Below are positions 27,620-37,142 of a stretch of DNA of 64,000 bases, one piece after another. Under the pieces are notes generated by a model, which was not told the DNA's origin, searched no databases, and worked only from the letters and a program-made list of their open reading frames with translations. The position numbers and the translations under genes are program-made. Origin of the DNA: Polynucleobacter sp. MWH-UH19D (GTDB lineage: Bacteria > Pseudomonadota > Gammaproteobacteria > Burkholderiales > Burkholderiaceae); contig NZ_CP099571.1 in NCBI RefSeq assembly GCF_040409795.1, positions 186,001 through 250,000 of the forward strand. Direction: 5' to 3'. The first letter of the stretch is position 1, and each line of letters opens with the position of its first letter.

Positions 27620-28354
27620 ATGGGTGATCGATTAAAAGGTAAGGTAGCAATCGTTACTGGAGCGGCTAAGGGCATTGGTTTTGCAACGGCTCAGCGTTTT
27701 GCGCAAGAAGGTGCAATTGTGATCGTTGCTGATATTAACCCTGAAGCGGTGAAAAGTGCGGTTGCACAAATCCCGAATAGCGAAGCACATGTCATGAATG
27801 TGACAGATCGCGCGAGTATTCAATCGGTCGTCGATCAAGTAATGCAACAGCATGGCCGTATTGATATTTTGATCAACAACGCAGGCATTACTCAAGATGC
27901 CCGCTTAATCAAAATGACTGAAGCCCAATTTGATTCAGTTATTGACGTGAATCTCAAGGGTGTTTTCAATTGCACTCAGTTGATTATTCCTCATATGTTG
28001 GAGGCTGGTTCTGGCGCGATTGTAAATGCATCGAGCGTGGTTGGTTTGTATGGCAACTTTGGTCAAACTAATTACTCGGCTACAAAGTTTGGTGTGATTG
28101 GTTTTACCAAGACTTGGGCGCGTGAACTTGGCCCCAAAGGCATTCGTGTTAATGCGGTATGTCCCGGATTTATTGCTACTGAAATGGTGAAAGCCATGCC
28201 AGAAAATATTCTGAAAGATATTGAAAAGCGTAGTTGGCTTGGCCGTTTGGGTACCCCTGAAGAAATGGCTAACGTGTATTTATTCTTGGCTAGTGATGAG
28301 GCTAGCTATGTCAATGGCGTGGCATTAGAAGCTAGCGGCGGAATTTCGCTATAA
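27620..28354 (+). CDS. fabG: SDR oxidoreductase, FabG-type 3-oxoacyl-ACP reductase
   Basis: NADPH-dependent short-chain dehydrogenase of 244 residues. The cofactor motif TGAAKGIG is near residue 13, NNAG near 88, and the catalytic triad appears as Ser in NASSVVG and Tyr/Lys in [31 protein letters not shown] ends the fold. FabG and acetoacetyl-CoA reductase look alike, so the substrate is a family-level call. An RNase II-family gene begins 2 bp after its stop. Confidence 0.82.
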   Translation: MGDRLKGKVAIVTGAAKGIGFATAQRFAQEGAIVIVADINPEAVKSAVAQIPNSEAHVMNVTDRASIQSVVDQVMQQHGRIDILINNAGITQDARLIKMTEAQFDSVIDVNLKGVFNCTQLIIPHMLEAGSGAIVNASSVVGLYGNFGQTNYSATKFGVIGFTKTWARELGPKGIRVNAVCPGFIATEMVKAMPENILKDIEKRSWLGRLGTPEEMANVYLFLASDEASYVNGVALEASGGISL

Positions 28355-28356
28355 GC

Positions 28357-30399
28357 ATGAATCTCTTATACGAAGAGGGTGGCGACATCAAAATCGCCAC
28401 GGTGCAGTCTGCAACCGGAACAGGTGATGTAGAGTCTTGGCAGGCAACGAGCTTGTCTGGCAAAAAAATCAAGCTTAAAGCCAAAGAGGTTTGGCTGCGT
28501 TTTGAAAAGCCTGAAGCGCCCGCTGTGATGGATGAAGCAACAACACTATCCAAAGAAATTGATTTGCAGTTGTTATGGGATTGCGCGCCAGATGAAGAAT
28601 TTGGTCTGGTAGATGTGGCTCACGAGTACTTTGGAGATCAAGCAACCATTCCTCAACAAGTTTCGCTAGCGATCGCATTGCAAGGTGCACCAGTTTTTTT
28701 TCGTCGTAAGGGTCGAGGCCGTTTTCAAAGAGCCCCTTTAGAGCAGTTACAAGCAGGTCTAGCTGCGCTTGAGCGTAAGCAAAAAGAATTGGAGCAACAG
28801 TCCCTGTGGCAACAAGATTTAGTAGCGGGAGCATTTCCTGAGGCTTTGAAGGCTTCTGCCAAGCAACTGTTATTTGTTCCTGATAAAAATAGCTCTGCAT
28901 ACAAAGCCTTCAATGCTGCTTGTGCAGAGACGGGTGAGTCGCCTGCGCAATTGATGATTCGTTGTGGGGCAATTGACTCTCCATTGGCATATCACCAAGG
29001 AATGTTTTTAAAAGCCTACTTCCCTAATGGTTCTGTGCATAACCCAAATGTAGGGGTTGATCAGGATGCTTATGAAGCGGCGATTGCAGAACTACCTCTT
29101 GCAGATGTCCAGGCTTTTTCTATTGATGACTCTGGAACCACAGAAATCGATGATGCGCTCTCTGTAACAGAATTGCCAGAGGGCGGTCATCGGATTGGCA
29201 TTCATATTGCAGCACCTGGTTTGGTACTAGCTAGAGATGATGCGCTTGATGAAGTGGCCCGCAGTCGGATGTCTACGGTCTATTTTCCGGGTGACAAAAT
29301 CACAATGTTGCCTGATACCGTCATTCAGAAATTCTCTTTAGATGAAGGGGGTTCAAGACCTGCTTTGTCGGTGTATGTGGATATTAATGCTGAAGGGGTT
29401 GCAAATCGAGAGACTATTCAAATGCGTGCGGAAATGGTTCCGATTGCTGCGAATCTGCGTCTTGAGAATATTGAGCATTTGGTTAGTGACGAGACTTTGT
29501 TAGATGCCGCCACCAAATATCCTTACAAAAAAGAGTTGGCAATTTTATGGCGAGCAGCAAAACACTTGCATGCAGGGCGTCAAGAGAAGAGGCTGGCTAG
29601 TGGATTGCGTGTAGAGCAGTTAGGTTTAATAGATCCAAACGCTTTAGCAAGAGATTTTCATTTTCAAATCAAAAACAAGGATGGGGTTGAGCGGGTAGAA
29701 ATTACTCCACGACAGCGCGGTTCTATTTTGGATACGATTGTTGCTGAGTGGATGATTTTTTGTAATAGCGCATCTGGTCAATTGCTGGCAGACCATGGGT
29801 TGCCTGGTTTGTTTAGGACGCAAAAGGGTTGGGGACCAATGCGCACCCGTATGCAAACTACCCCTGGACCCCATGAAGGTTTGGGCTTGGACTATTACGC
29901 CTGGTCTACCTCACCTTTACGTCGTTACTCCGATTTGGTAAATCAATGGCAGTTACTGGCGCTGGCAAAACATGGCGTTACCGCCAAGATGGTTGCGCCG
30001 TTTCCGCCACGAGATGCAGTATTGATGGGGATTGCTGCAGACTTTGAATCCTCTTATCAGGCTTATGGTGAGTACCAAGATCGTTTGGAGAAATATTGGT
30101 GTTTACGTTGGGTTGCACAAGATGAATCCCCAAGAGATATTTATGTAAGACATTTAAAAGAGGGTATGTCGAGGGTTGAGCCCATACCTTTACATTTACC
30201 TATTCCAGAAATGGCAAGTCATCCGCGAATGACTAGAGCCCTTGTGAAGGTATCAGATGTAGATTTATTGCAATTGAGTGCAGCAGTCAGGGTCATCGAG
30301 ATTGAGAAAGATGACCAAGGTAACCAAGGTAACCAAGGCGAAGAAAACCAAGTAACTCCAGCAGCCGGAGATGCGGAAGAAGATGCGAGCTTGGAATAA
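28357..30399 (+). CDS. RNase II/RNB-family 3'-5' exoribonuclease
   Basis: Exoribonuclease of 680 residues. The RNB active-site segment is D257, D258 through E263-I-D265-D266 (SIDDSGTTEIDDAL), so one of the usual four Asp positions carries Glu, as in a subgroup of betaproteobacterial and cyanobacterial enzymes. The later RNB motifs PLRRYSDLVNQW and RTQKGW are intact. The tail after about 645 is degenerate and ends in an acidic stretch with a GNQ repeat, without a clear S1 domain. It may act as RNase II or as a relative specific to this group. Confidence 0.85.
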   Translation: MNLLYEEGGDIKIATVQSATGTGDVESWQATSLSGKKIKLKAKEVWLRFEKPEAPAVMDEATTLSKEIDLQLLWDCAPDEEFGLVDVAHEYFGDQATIPQQVSLAIALQGAPVFFRRKGRGRFQRAPLEQLQAGLAALERKQKELEQQSLWQQDLVAGAFPEALKASAKQLLFVPDKNSSAYKAFNAACAETGESPAQLMIRCGAIDSPLAYHQGMFLKAYFPNGSVHNPNVGVDQDAYEAAIAELPLADVQAFSIDDSGTTEIDDALSVTELPEGGHRIGIHIAAPGLVLARDDALDEVARSRMSTVYFPGDKITMLPDTVIQKFSLDEGGSRPALSVYVDINAEGVANRETIQMRAEMVPIAANLRLENIEHLVSDETLLDAATKYPYKKELAILWRAAKHLHAGRQEKRLASGLRVEQLGLIDPNALARDFHFQIKNKDGVERVEITPRQRGSILDTIVAEWMIFCNSASGQLLADHGLPGLFRTQKGWGPMRTRMQTTPGPHEGLGLDYYAWSTSPLRRYSDLVNQWQLLALAKHGVTAKMVAPFPPRDAVLMGIAADFESSYQAYGEYQDRLEKYWCLRWVAQDESPRDIYVRHLKEGMSRVEPIPLHLPIPEMASHPRMTRALVKVSDVDLLQLSAAVRVIEIEKDDQGNQGNQGEENQVTPAAGDAEEDASLE

Positions 30400-30403
30400 A
30401 ACG

Positions 30404-31270
30404 ATGCATTTTCCGCGTTTTGAAAAAATAGCAAGACTGATTTCTTATTTTCAAAATGCTTGGCGTAAACATCCCTTTCGCTTAGCGCTTTGTATTTCGC
30501 TCTTTATTCACATTGTTCTCTTATCGTTTCGCTGGGGTATGGAGGAGATTCAGAATCGTCGCCTAAATACCCCGTTGAGTGTAGTTCTAGTAAATGCCGG
30601 TAGTAAGTCACCTCCTATGCAGGCAAATAAATTGGCTCAAGCTAACTTGCAAGGAGGCGGGAAGTCTGAGGTGCAGGATATAACGGCTTTGCATCGAGCT
30701 AGATTGGGTGCTGAGAGCCGTCTCGAGGTCTTGGAGAAACAGCAAAAGCAAATGTTGACCAAACTCGATGAGCAACAAGCTCGCTCTGGTGGTCGCAAAA
30801 GTAGCGACGAGCAAAAAATAGTTCAGCAGTTCAATTCCCTTGAGGCTGAATTAGCCAAGCGATTGCAACAAGATGGTCGTCAGCCGCGCCGTAAAGTGCT
30901 AGCTGGCGCTAACACTAAAGCAGTAGTCTTTGCTCATTATGTTGATGCGATGCGCCAAAAGATTGAGGCTTATGGCAGTACGTTTTTCCCGCGTGCAAAT
31001 GGACGAGCTTTATATGGCAGTTTAGTAATCGTAGTAAGTGTGGATGCACAAGGTCGAATTGCCAATAACGCACAGGGGAAAGATGGACTTTCAATTGGGC
31101 GTAGTTCTGGTAATCCTGAGTTAGATCGTCAAGCGCTTGCAATTGTCAGAGCTTCTGCACCATTTGGCCCTTTTCCAGTAGAAATGCGCAATCAAATTGA
31201 TGTGCTTGATTGGGTCTCAACTTTTGACTTCACCCGAGAGAGCGGTAATCATTTGGAGTTGCGGAACTAA
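30404..31270 (+). CDS. TonB-family protein
   Basis: 288 residues from ATG 30404, which is chosen because it follows the RNB stop by 4 bp; in-frame ATGs at 30371 and 30383 would add 11 or 7 residues and overlap the previous gene. One membrane helix (LALCISLFIHIVLLSF) near residue 28 is followed by a Gln-rich coiled-coil section (about 95-150) and a TonB C-terminal-like domain (from about 175). It probably spans the periplasm to pass energy or bind the outer membrane. No exbB/exbD genes are adjacent. Confidence 0.75.
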   Translation: MHFPRFEKIARLISYFQNAWRKHPFRLALCISLFIHIVLLSFRWGMEEIQNRRLNTPLSVVLVNAGSKSPPMQANKLAQANLQGGGKSEVQDITALHRARLGAESRLEVLEKQQKQMLTKLDEQQARSGGRKSSDEQKIVQQFNSLEAELAKRLQQDGRQPRRKVLAGANTKAVVFAHYVDAMRQKIEAYGSTFFPRANGRALYGSLVIVVSVDAQGRIANNAQGKDGLSIGRSSGNPELDRQALAIVRASAPFGPFPVEMRNQIDVLDWVSTFDFTRESGNHLELRN

Positions 31271-31291
31271 TTCGCTTATTCTGTAAGCCTT

Positions 31292-32197
31292 ATGACTTCA
31301 AATACCAGCCTAGATCTTCATACCGACCCCAAACTTTTTGTGGGTAAGGATGTCTACGCGGTTGCAGGAAATCCCATTTCGCATAGCAAGTCCCCAGTGA
31401 TTCACCAATACTTTGCAGAGCAGGCACAGCAAGCCATGCACTATGGACGCTTGCAACCAGAATTAGATGATTTTGCAAAAGCAGCCAGGTCATTTTTTGC
31501 TGCTGGTGGCAAAGGGATGAATGTCACAGTGCCTTTTAAGTTAGACGCCCAGGTTTTTGCAGATCAATTAACGAATCGCGCACAGTTAGCTGGTGCTGTG
31601 AATACGCTATGGATTGAGGATGGCAAAATTTATGGTGACAATACCGATGGCGCAGGCTTGGTACGGGATTTATTGGCACAAGGAATTGATATTCACGCCT
31701 CACGTATTTTGTTATTAGGTGCAGGTGGTGCATCACGCGGTGTGATTAGTCCTTTGCTGGAGCATTCACCTAAATGCCTGGTGATTGCTAATCGCTCTAC
31801 CGCCAAAGCAGATGAACTAGTAAAGTTATTTGCTGATTTAGCTGCATGCAAAGAGGTGGCGCTAGAGTCCCGCACCCTAGCTGATTTAGAAAATTCTCAA
31901 AAGACACCACATGCTTTTGATCTAGTGATTAATGCAACCGCTGCGGGGTTGACTGATGAATCACCTTTGAGTGAGTTGGCGGTAACGCAGGTTTTCAAGC
32001 CTGGCTCATTTGCTTATGACATGGTCTACGGTAAGACAACTGCCTTTATGAAGCAAGCATTACAGCGTGGCGCTCGTATTAGCGATGGCTTGGGAATGCT
32101 GGTAGAGCAGGCGGCTGATGCGTTCTTGTTATGGCGTGGTTTAGAACTTGCTTCAAAGATCGATCCGCGTGCTGTCCTAGCTAAGTTACGCAGTTAA
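31292..32197 (+). CDS. aroE: Shikimate dehydrogenase
   Basis: NADPH-dependent enzyme of 301 residues that reduces 3-dehydroshikimate. The substrate site is AVAGNPISHSKSP (about 24-36) and GMNVTVPFKLDA with the catalytic Lys. The NADP fold has LLGAGGASRGV; the C-terminal GLGMLVEQAADAFLLW is canonical. It is 21 bp after the TonB-family gene and 30 bp before mtgA, all on the same strand. Confidence 0.96.
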   Translation: MTSNTSLDLHTDPKLFVGKDVYAVAGNPISHSKSPVIHQYFAEQAQQAMHYGRLQPELDDFAKAARSFFAAGGKGMNVTVPFKLDAQVFADQLTNRAQLAGAVNTLWIEDGKIYGDNTDGAGLVRDLLAQGIDIHASRILLLGAGGASRGVISPLLEHSPKCLVIANRSTAKADELVKLFADLAACKEVALESRTLADLENSQKTPHAFDLVINATAAGLTDESPLSELAVTQVFKPGSFAYDMVYGKTTAFMKQALQRGARISDGLGMLVEQAADAFLLWRGLELASKIDPRAVLAKLRS

Positions 32198-32227
32198 TCT
32201 ACTTCATTACATTAATTCTCATCTTTA

Positions 32228-32995
32228 ATGCGCTGGATTTTTTATCCACTCAAATGTTTGTTAGTTGGCTTTGTCGCCATGCAACTGTATTTTGTAATTC
32301 AGATTGGTTTATGGACCAGCCTAGATCCCAGTAGTACAGCCTTCCAGAGGGCGGAACGTTGGCGCCTATGCTCATGGCATTTCACATGCTCTATTCAATC
32401 TCGATGGGTGCCCTATGACAAGATTTCAAATAATCTTAAGCGAGCAGTATTAGTTAGTGAAGACGATATCTTTTTTCAACACAAAGGGGTGCGTGTTGAG
32501 GATATGCAAAAAGCTTGGGAGAAAAATCAACAACAGAATCAGGAAAGATTGCGCTCTGGTGCAAAGACTAAGGTTGCCTTACGAGGTGGGTCAACAATAA
32601 CCCAACAATTAGCGAAAAATCTTTTTTTATCTTCGGAGCAAAATTATTTTCGTAAGGCTCAAGAGCTCATGATTACTGGGTTGTTGGAGTTAATGCTTTC
32701 CAAGCAAAGAGTATTAGAGATTTATTTAAATTCAGTAGAGTGGGGCGAAGGCATTTTTGGGGTTGGTGCGGCTTCCCAGCATTACTTCGCTACTAGCCCA
32801 GCAAATTTAGATATTGAGCAAGCTGCTGCATTAGCCTCAGCTTTACCGGCACCAAAGTGTTTCGATAAAGCACAATATTGCCGTAAGGCTAATATTCATT
32901 TTCCGACTCGGCAAGAATTCATTCTGGAGAATATGGGGCGCGTCGCACTAGCCCCAATCCCTCCAATCCCTACACCTAAAAATACTAAGCGATAA
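32228..32995 (+). CDS. mtgA: Monofunctional peptidoglycan glycosyltransferase
   Basis: Family 51 glycosyltransferase of 255 residues that polymerises lipid II into glycan. One N-terminal membrane helix (about 7-26) anchors it with the catalytic domain outside. The catalytic Glu is E78 in VSEDDIFFQHKG. GGSTITQQLAKNLFLS and EIYLNSVEWG are the next family motifs. No transpeptidase domain follows. The C-terminus is Pro-rich. Confidence 0.95.
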   Translation: MRWIFYPLKCLLVGFVAMQLYFVIQIGLWTSLDPSSTAFQRAERWRLCSWHFTCSIQSRWVPYDKISNNLKRAVLVSEDDIFFQHKGVRVEDMQKAWEKNQQQNQERLRSGAKTKVALRGGSTITQQLAKNLFLSSEQNYFRKAQELMITGLLELMLSKQRVLEIYLNSVEWGEGIFGVGAASQHYFATSPANLDIEQAAALASALPAPKCFDKAQYCRKANIHFPTRQEFILENMGRVALAPIPPIPTPKNTKR

Positions 32996-33015
32996 GTTTA
33001 TTCACCCACTAATAT

Positions 33016-33864
33016 TTAAAGTGCTTGGCTTGCCGCTCTTAGTGCGTCACGCGTGTTTGTTGCGACTACTCTTGCTGCTTGAGCAAAATCGTTTCCTGAG
33101 CTGGCATACAAAATTGCTCTAGAAGAATTGATGATCATGCCTGTCCCAGGTTTGCCTGCGATTGCGCCTGCTTTAACAGTTGCATCAATATCGCCACCTT
33201 GAGCCCCAATACCTGGAATCAGCAAAGGCATATCGCCCACGATTGCGCGAACCTTGGCAATTTCATCTGGAAAGGTTGCTCCAACCACCAGACCAATTTG
33301 CTTGCTGCTATTCCATTGGGTAGCAGCAAGCTTCGCAATATGAAGATATAGGGGTTCGCCATTTGGCGAAACATTTAAGAACTGTAAGTCTGATCCACCG
33401 GGGTTAGATGTGCGGCATAAGACGATGACGCCTTTACCTGTATGTTTCAGGTAGGGCTCGATCGTATCGAATCCCATATATGGGTTAACAGTTATGGCAT
33501 CTGCGCCATAGCGTTCAAAGGCCTCTAGGGCGTAATGGTCTGCTGTACTGCCAATATCCCCGCGCTTGGAATCCAAGATTACTGGGATGTGGGGGTATTT
33601 ATTCTTCAAGTGGTAAATCAGCTTTTCAAGTTGAGCCTCAGCCCTTTGGGATGCAAAGTAGGCAAATTGGGGTTTAAAGCAACAAACGAGGTCTGCTGTA
33701 GCATCGGCAATTTCACGACAGAACTCAAAGATAGCTTCAGGTTTGCCTTGAAGGGATTGGGGGAGGCGCTTGGGATCTGGGTCAAAACCTACGCACAGCA
33801 TGCTGCCTTGGGAAGCCCATGCAGACTGGAGTTGCTGGTAAAAGGTATTTGAGCGAGAGTTCAT
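33016..33864 (-). CDS. pyrF: Orotidine 5'-phosphate decarboxylase (long type)
   Basis: Last step of UMP synthesis, 282 residues, of the longer type-2 subfamily. The active-site segment is [11 protein letters not shown] with catalytic K100; FKPQFAYF and [13 protein letters not shown] are the other conserved parts. [16 protein letters not shown] is the phosphate-binding loop. Convergent with mtgA, 20 bp apart, with no obvious terminator between. Confidence 0.96.
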   Translation of the reverse strand: MNSRSNTFYQQLQSAWASQGSMLCVGFDPDPKRLPQSLQGKPEAIFEFCREIADATADLVCCFKPQFAYFASQRAEAQLEKLIYHLKNKYPHIPVILDSKRGDIGSTADHYALEAFERYGADAITVNPYMGFDTIEPYLKHTGKGVIVLCRTSNPGGSDLQFLNVSPNGEPLYLHIAKLAATQWNSSKQIGLVVGATFPDEIAKVRAIVGDMPLLIPGIGAQGGDIDATVKAGAIAGKPGTGMIINSSRAILYASSGNDFAQAARVVATNTRDALRAASQAL

Positions 33865-33937
33865 TCGATTTGGCTTATTTTAATGAAAAGGTCATGATCT
33901 ATAGGATAAACTAGCGCACATTCCTTAGGAGTTCACC

Positions 33938-34903
33938 ATGATCAACTTGTTCGTCCTGCAAAATGGCCGCCTCTCTCAAGAGCAAGTGGAAGATCGCAAT
34001 GAATTATTGCAGTATGCCAATCCTATTTGGATTGACGTGGTTGACCCAGAAGAGGAAGAACTGATCTGGATTAAAGAGGCTTTTGGCGTACTTTTGCCTG
34101 AGCTAGATGACTTGGGCGACTTAGAGGCTTCTGCTCGCTACTTCGAAGCAGATGATGGTCATCTTCATATTCGTACCGATTTCTTATTGGACGAAGAGGA
34201 AACCTCTCGCAACGTACGCGTCGCATTCGTGCTCACCAAGCAAGTGTTGTTCTCCATTCATGATGAAGATTTGCCAGTATTCCGCTTAGTACGTTTGCGC
34301 GCTCGTTTGCGGCCAGGATCTGTTAGCAATGCAAAAGATGTTTTGTTGGATTTGTATTCAACAGATGCTGAATATTCTGCGGATGCCCTGGAAGAGGTTT
34401 ATGAAAACCTTGAGCAAGCTGGTAAACAAGTTTTACAAGACGACATCAATGATGCGGATGCAGAACAGGTTCTCGAGACGATTGCGAAGGAAGAAGATAC
34501 CAATGGTCGTATTCGTCGCAATGTCATGGATACCCGCAGAGCCCTATCTTTCCTAATGCGTAGTAAGTTGTTATCTGATGAGCAACAAGAGGAAGCGCGT
34601 CAGATTTTGCGTGATATCGATTCACTCGAAAACCATACCGCCTTCCTATTTGACAAGATTAACTTCTTGATGGATGCAACCGTGGGTTTCATTAACTTGA
34701 ACCAATCGAAGATTATCAAGATCTTCTCGGTGGTATCAGTAGCCTTAATGCCGCCAACTCTATTGGCTAGCATTTGGGGTATGAACTATAAACATATGCC
34801 GGAGTTAGATGCAACTTGGGGCTATCCAATGGCAATTATTGCCATGATTGTTTCTGCGATTATTCCGCTGTGGTACTTCTATCGCAAAGGTTGGATGAAG
34901 TAA
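33938..34903 (+). CDS. corA: Magnesium/cobalt transporter CorA
   Basis: Inner-membrane divalent-cation channel of 321 residues. A long acidic and helical cytoplasmic domain precedes two C-terminal membrane helices; the signature GMN is at 281-283, followed by MPELDATWG in the periplasmic loop. The C-terminal end YFYRKGWMK is basic, as in the family. It is preceded by AGGAG seven bases before ATG. Confidence 0.94.
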   Translation: MINLFVLQNGRLSQEQVEDRNELLQYANPIWIDVVDPEEEELIWIKEAFGVLLPELDDLGDLEASARYFEADDGHLHIRTDFLLDEEETSRNVRVAFVLTKQVLFSIHDEDLPVFRLVRLRARLRPGSVSNAKDVLLDLYSTDAEYSADALEEVYENLEQAGKQVLQDDINDADAEQVLETIAKEEDTNGRIRRNVMDTRRALSFLMRSKLLSDEQQEEARQILRDIDSLENHTAFLFDKINFLMDATVGFINLNQSKIIKIFSVVSVALMPPTLLASIWGMNYKHMPELDATWGYPMAIIAMIVSAIIPLWYFYRKGWMK

Positions 34904-34927
34904 TTCACCACGTTTTTGCTGGTAGCG

Positions 34928-35425
34928 CTAGTTCTTGAGAAGTTTTGCTAATTCACTGAGAACGTAATCGCAGGCTTGTTCACGAATGTCGTGTCGATCT
35001 CCATCAAAGAGCATTGTTTTGGCATGCACTATATTTTCGCCTGCAGCATTACGAATGGCCCAAGCAAAGCAGACCATACCAACAGGTTTATCTGCAGAGC
35101 CCCCGCTTGGCCCCGCAATTCCAGTAATAGACACGGCTACATTGACTCCCGCATTGATCTGAGCGCCTTCTGCCATGGCCTTGGCAACTTCTTCGCTGAC
35201 TGCTCCAAAAGTCTCCAGTAATTTGCTTGGAACTCCCAAACACTCCATCTTGGCTTCGTTGCTGTAGGTGATATAGCCACGTTCGAACCACTGGCTGGAA
35301 CCAGCAATTTCCGTCAAGTTGGCGCAAACCAGTCCACCAGTGCATGACTCTGCGGCAGTCATTTTCCAGTTTTTTAATTGCAGAATTTCTGCAAGAGTAG
35401 TAACGATGTCGGAGGTGTTCATCAA
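34928..35425 (-). CDS. pncC: Nicotinamide-nucleotide amidase (CinA C-terminal type)
   Basis: 165 residues with only the CinA C-terminal deamidase domain, which converts NMN to nicotinate mononucleotide for NAD recycling. AAESCTGGLV (about 25-34) and the segment VSITGIAGPSGGS near 110 are the family's signature. Gene order pncC-pgpA-thiL is common in proteobacteria; the pgpA stop lies 5 bp upstream of the start. Confidence 0.93.
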   Translation of the reverse strand: MMNTSDIVTTLAEILQLKNWKMTAAESCTGGLVCANLTEIAGSSQWFERGYITYSNEAKMECLGVPSKLLETFGAVSEEVAKAMAEGAQINAGVNVAVSITGIAGPSGGSADKPVGMVCFAWAIRNAAGENIVHAKTMLFDGDRHDIREQACDYVLSELAKLLKN

Positions 35426-35430
35426 GAGAA

Positions 35431-36021
35431 TTAAATTAAATGCATGGCACTGATCTGAACTATTGCAAGCACCACAAGTGTGAATAGTGCTGCTGCAAAA
35501 TCATCAATCATGATGCCAAAACCTCGCCACCATATTTGCGCTTGAGTTGATGGCGTATCTAAATTTTCTCTATTTTTAAAATGGCGATCAATCATTCCTA
35601 TTGGGCCTGGTTTAACTGCATCAAAAAATCGGAATACAGCAAATGCCAAAATCTGCATCCAAAGATTGGTCGGCATGATGAATGCCAAGATGATCCAAAA
35701 CGCAATCATCTCATCCCAAACAATGCCGCCAAAATCCCGCTTTCCTAATTCTTCGCTGGTAGATCCGCAGATCCAGCAACCCAAGATGAACCCAGCCCCT
35801 AAAATCCATAAGAGAGTAGACGTATCGGATAAAGGAAAAATATAGTCGGCAATTAAAAAGATGGCCCAAGCCCAAAGAGTACCTGCTGTACCTGGAGCCA
35901 TGGGGCTGAGACCGCTTCCAAATCCAAATGCAATCACTCTATCCACATTTCTAAGCATCCACTTCAAGTTGGGTTTGAAAGTTAACTCTTGTGAGGTGGT
36001 GTTATTCACGATGTGATTCAT
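35431..36021 (-). CDS. pgpA: Phosphatidylglycerophosphatase A
   Basis: Membrane phosphatase of 196 residues that makes phosphatidylglycerol. GFGSGLSPMAPGTAGTL (about 32-48) is the family's N-terminal signature, and IVWDEMIAFW and FRFFDAVKPGPIG contain the active-site Asp/Glu residues. Four hydrophobic segments are visible. Start overlaps the thiL stop by 4 bp, indicating coupling. Confidence 0.94.
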   Translation of the reverse strand: MNHIVNNTTSQELTFKPNLKWMLRNVDRVIAFGFGSGLSPMAPGTAGTLWAWAIFLIADYIFPLSDTSTLLWILGAGFILGCWICGSTSEELGKRDFGGIVWDEMIAFWIILAFIMPTNLWMQILAFAVFRFFDAVKPGPIGMIDRHFKNRENLDTPSTQAQIWWRGFGIMIDDFAAALFTLVVLAIVQISAMHLI

Positions 36022-37037
36022 ACTGCAAAGTGATCAAAGGATTTAAGAAGATTTGCTGTCTCCGATGCCGAGAGAATTTTTCCATCTGAGCCTATTACAT
36101 GAACTTGCGACGCATCATTTTTTTTGCGAATGATGCGACCGATACATGTCAGTGGTAAATGAAGTGCATCGCTTATTTCTAAAATAACTTGATGTTGATC
36201 TCTGGAGGCGGTAAAGCACAGCTCATAATCATCACCCCCACAAGCGGCAAACTGATTTTGAATCTGAATACTCTGTTTTTTTAAGGTAGCTGATTTTGGT
36301 AGACGATCTAAGAAAATTTCTGCGTCTACTTGCGACTGGCGCAAGATGTGTTGCAAATCCCCAAGCAGTCCATCAGAAACATCCAGTGCAGCACTAGCGA
36401 TCCCTCGCAATCTAAGTCCCAGTTCAACCCTTGGGGTTGGTTGGTGCATACGATGTTCAATTTCCTGAAAATAATTTGCAGGAAGAGGAAGTTCATGACG
36501 CAGTGCAGCAAGAGTCAGCCTTGCGTCCCCTACTGTCCCCGAAACCCAAACTTCATCATCGACCTGAGACCCTGATCTACGAATGGCTTTTCCATGGGGC
36601 GTGCTGCCAAGAGCGGTGATGGAAATATTGAGAGGGCCCGCAGTAGTGTCGCCGCCAATGAGTGGGCAATGAAACTGATCGGCTATTGAAAGTAGGCCCT
36701 TGGAAAAAGCTTCCAACCATTGAATATCAATATTTGGTAGTGCGATAGAGAGCGTGAAGCCAAGAGGTTTAGCGCCCATTGCAGCAAGGTCTGAAAGGTT
36801 GACTGCTAGGGCTTTACGGCCTAATTGTTCGGCATCTGTACCCTTCAAAAAATGTCGACCTTCCACGAGCATATCGCTAGTCATAGCGATTTCTTCGCCT
36901 AGTGGCGGGTTTATTAGTGCGCAGTCATCCCCAATACCTAAATTGATCGCAGAATTTGGCGATCGCGAGCTGGAGGGCGTTTTGAAAAAACGCTCAATCA
37001 GGTCAAATTCACCTAAAGGCTGTGAGGAAGAGTGCAT
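36018..37037 (-). CDS. thiL: Thiamine-monophosphate kinase
   Basis: Enzyme of 339 residues that phosphorylates thiamine phosphate to the active cofactor. GIGDDCALI (about 29-37) and SDMLVEGRHF near 54 are the ATP/Mg-binding motifs; LAVNLSDLAAMGA and GGDTTAGPLNIS follow. LDVSDGLLGDL and CGGDDYELCFTA complete the set. No TPP riboswitch could be seen in the 105 bp before the gene, which are shared with the divergent maeB. Confidence 0.95.
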   Translation of the reverse strand: MHSSSQPLGEFDLIERFFKTPSSSRSPNSAINLGIGDDCALINPPLGEEIAMTSDMLVEGRHFLKGTDAEQLGRKALAVNLSDLAAMGAKPLGFTLSIALPNIDIQWLEAFSKGLLSIADQFHCPLIGGDTTAGPLNISITALGSTPHGKAIRRSGSQVDDEVWVSGTVGDARLTLAALRHELPLPANYFQEIEHRMHQPTPRVELGLRLRGIASAALDVSDGLLGDLQHILRQSQVDAEIFLDRLPKSATLKKQSIQIQNQFAACGGDDYELCFTASRDQHQVILEISDALHLPLTCIGRIIRKKNDASQVHVIGSDGKILSASETANLLKSFDHFAV

Positions 37038-37142
37038 ATCTCATTTTATGGCTCTTGGTACTGAGTTGCTCGAGAGGAATAGAATTAATAACCTATTTAG
37101 CTTTAATAGACAAAGAAACAAAACAAACTAGTGAGTTCGTTG

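Noticed and set aside
28475..28900. 141-codon frame antisense to the RNase II-family gene
   Set aside because: It overlaps a conserved gene entirely and shows no domain.
30321..30341. GGTAACCAA 9 bp tandem repeat in the tail of the RNase II-family gene
   Set aside because: Only about two copies in a disordered acidic tail; noted within the gene but not significant as a repeat feature.
37038..37142. TPP riboswitch before thiL
   Set aside because: No CTGAGA or other conserved thi-box element is visible in the shared upstream region.
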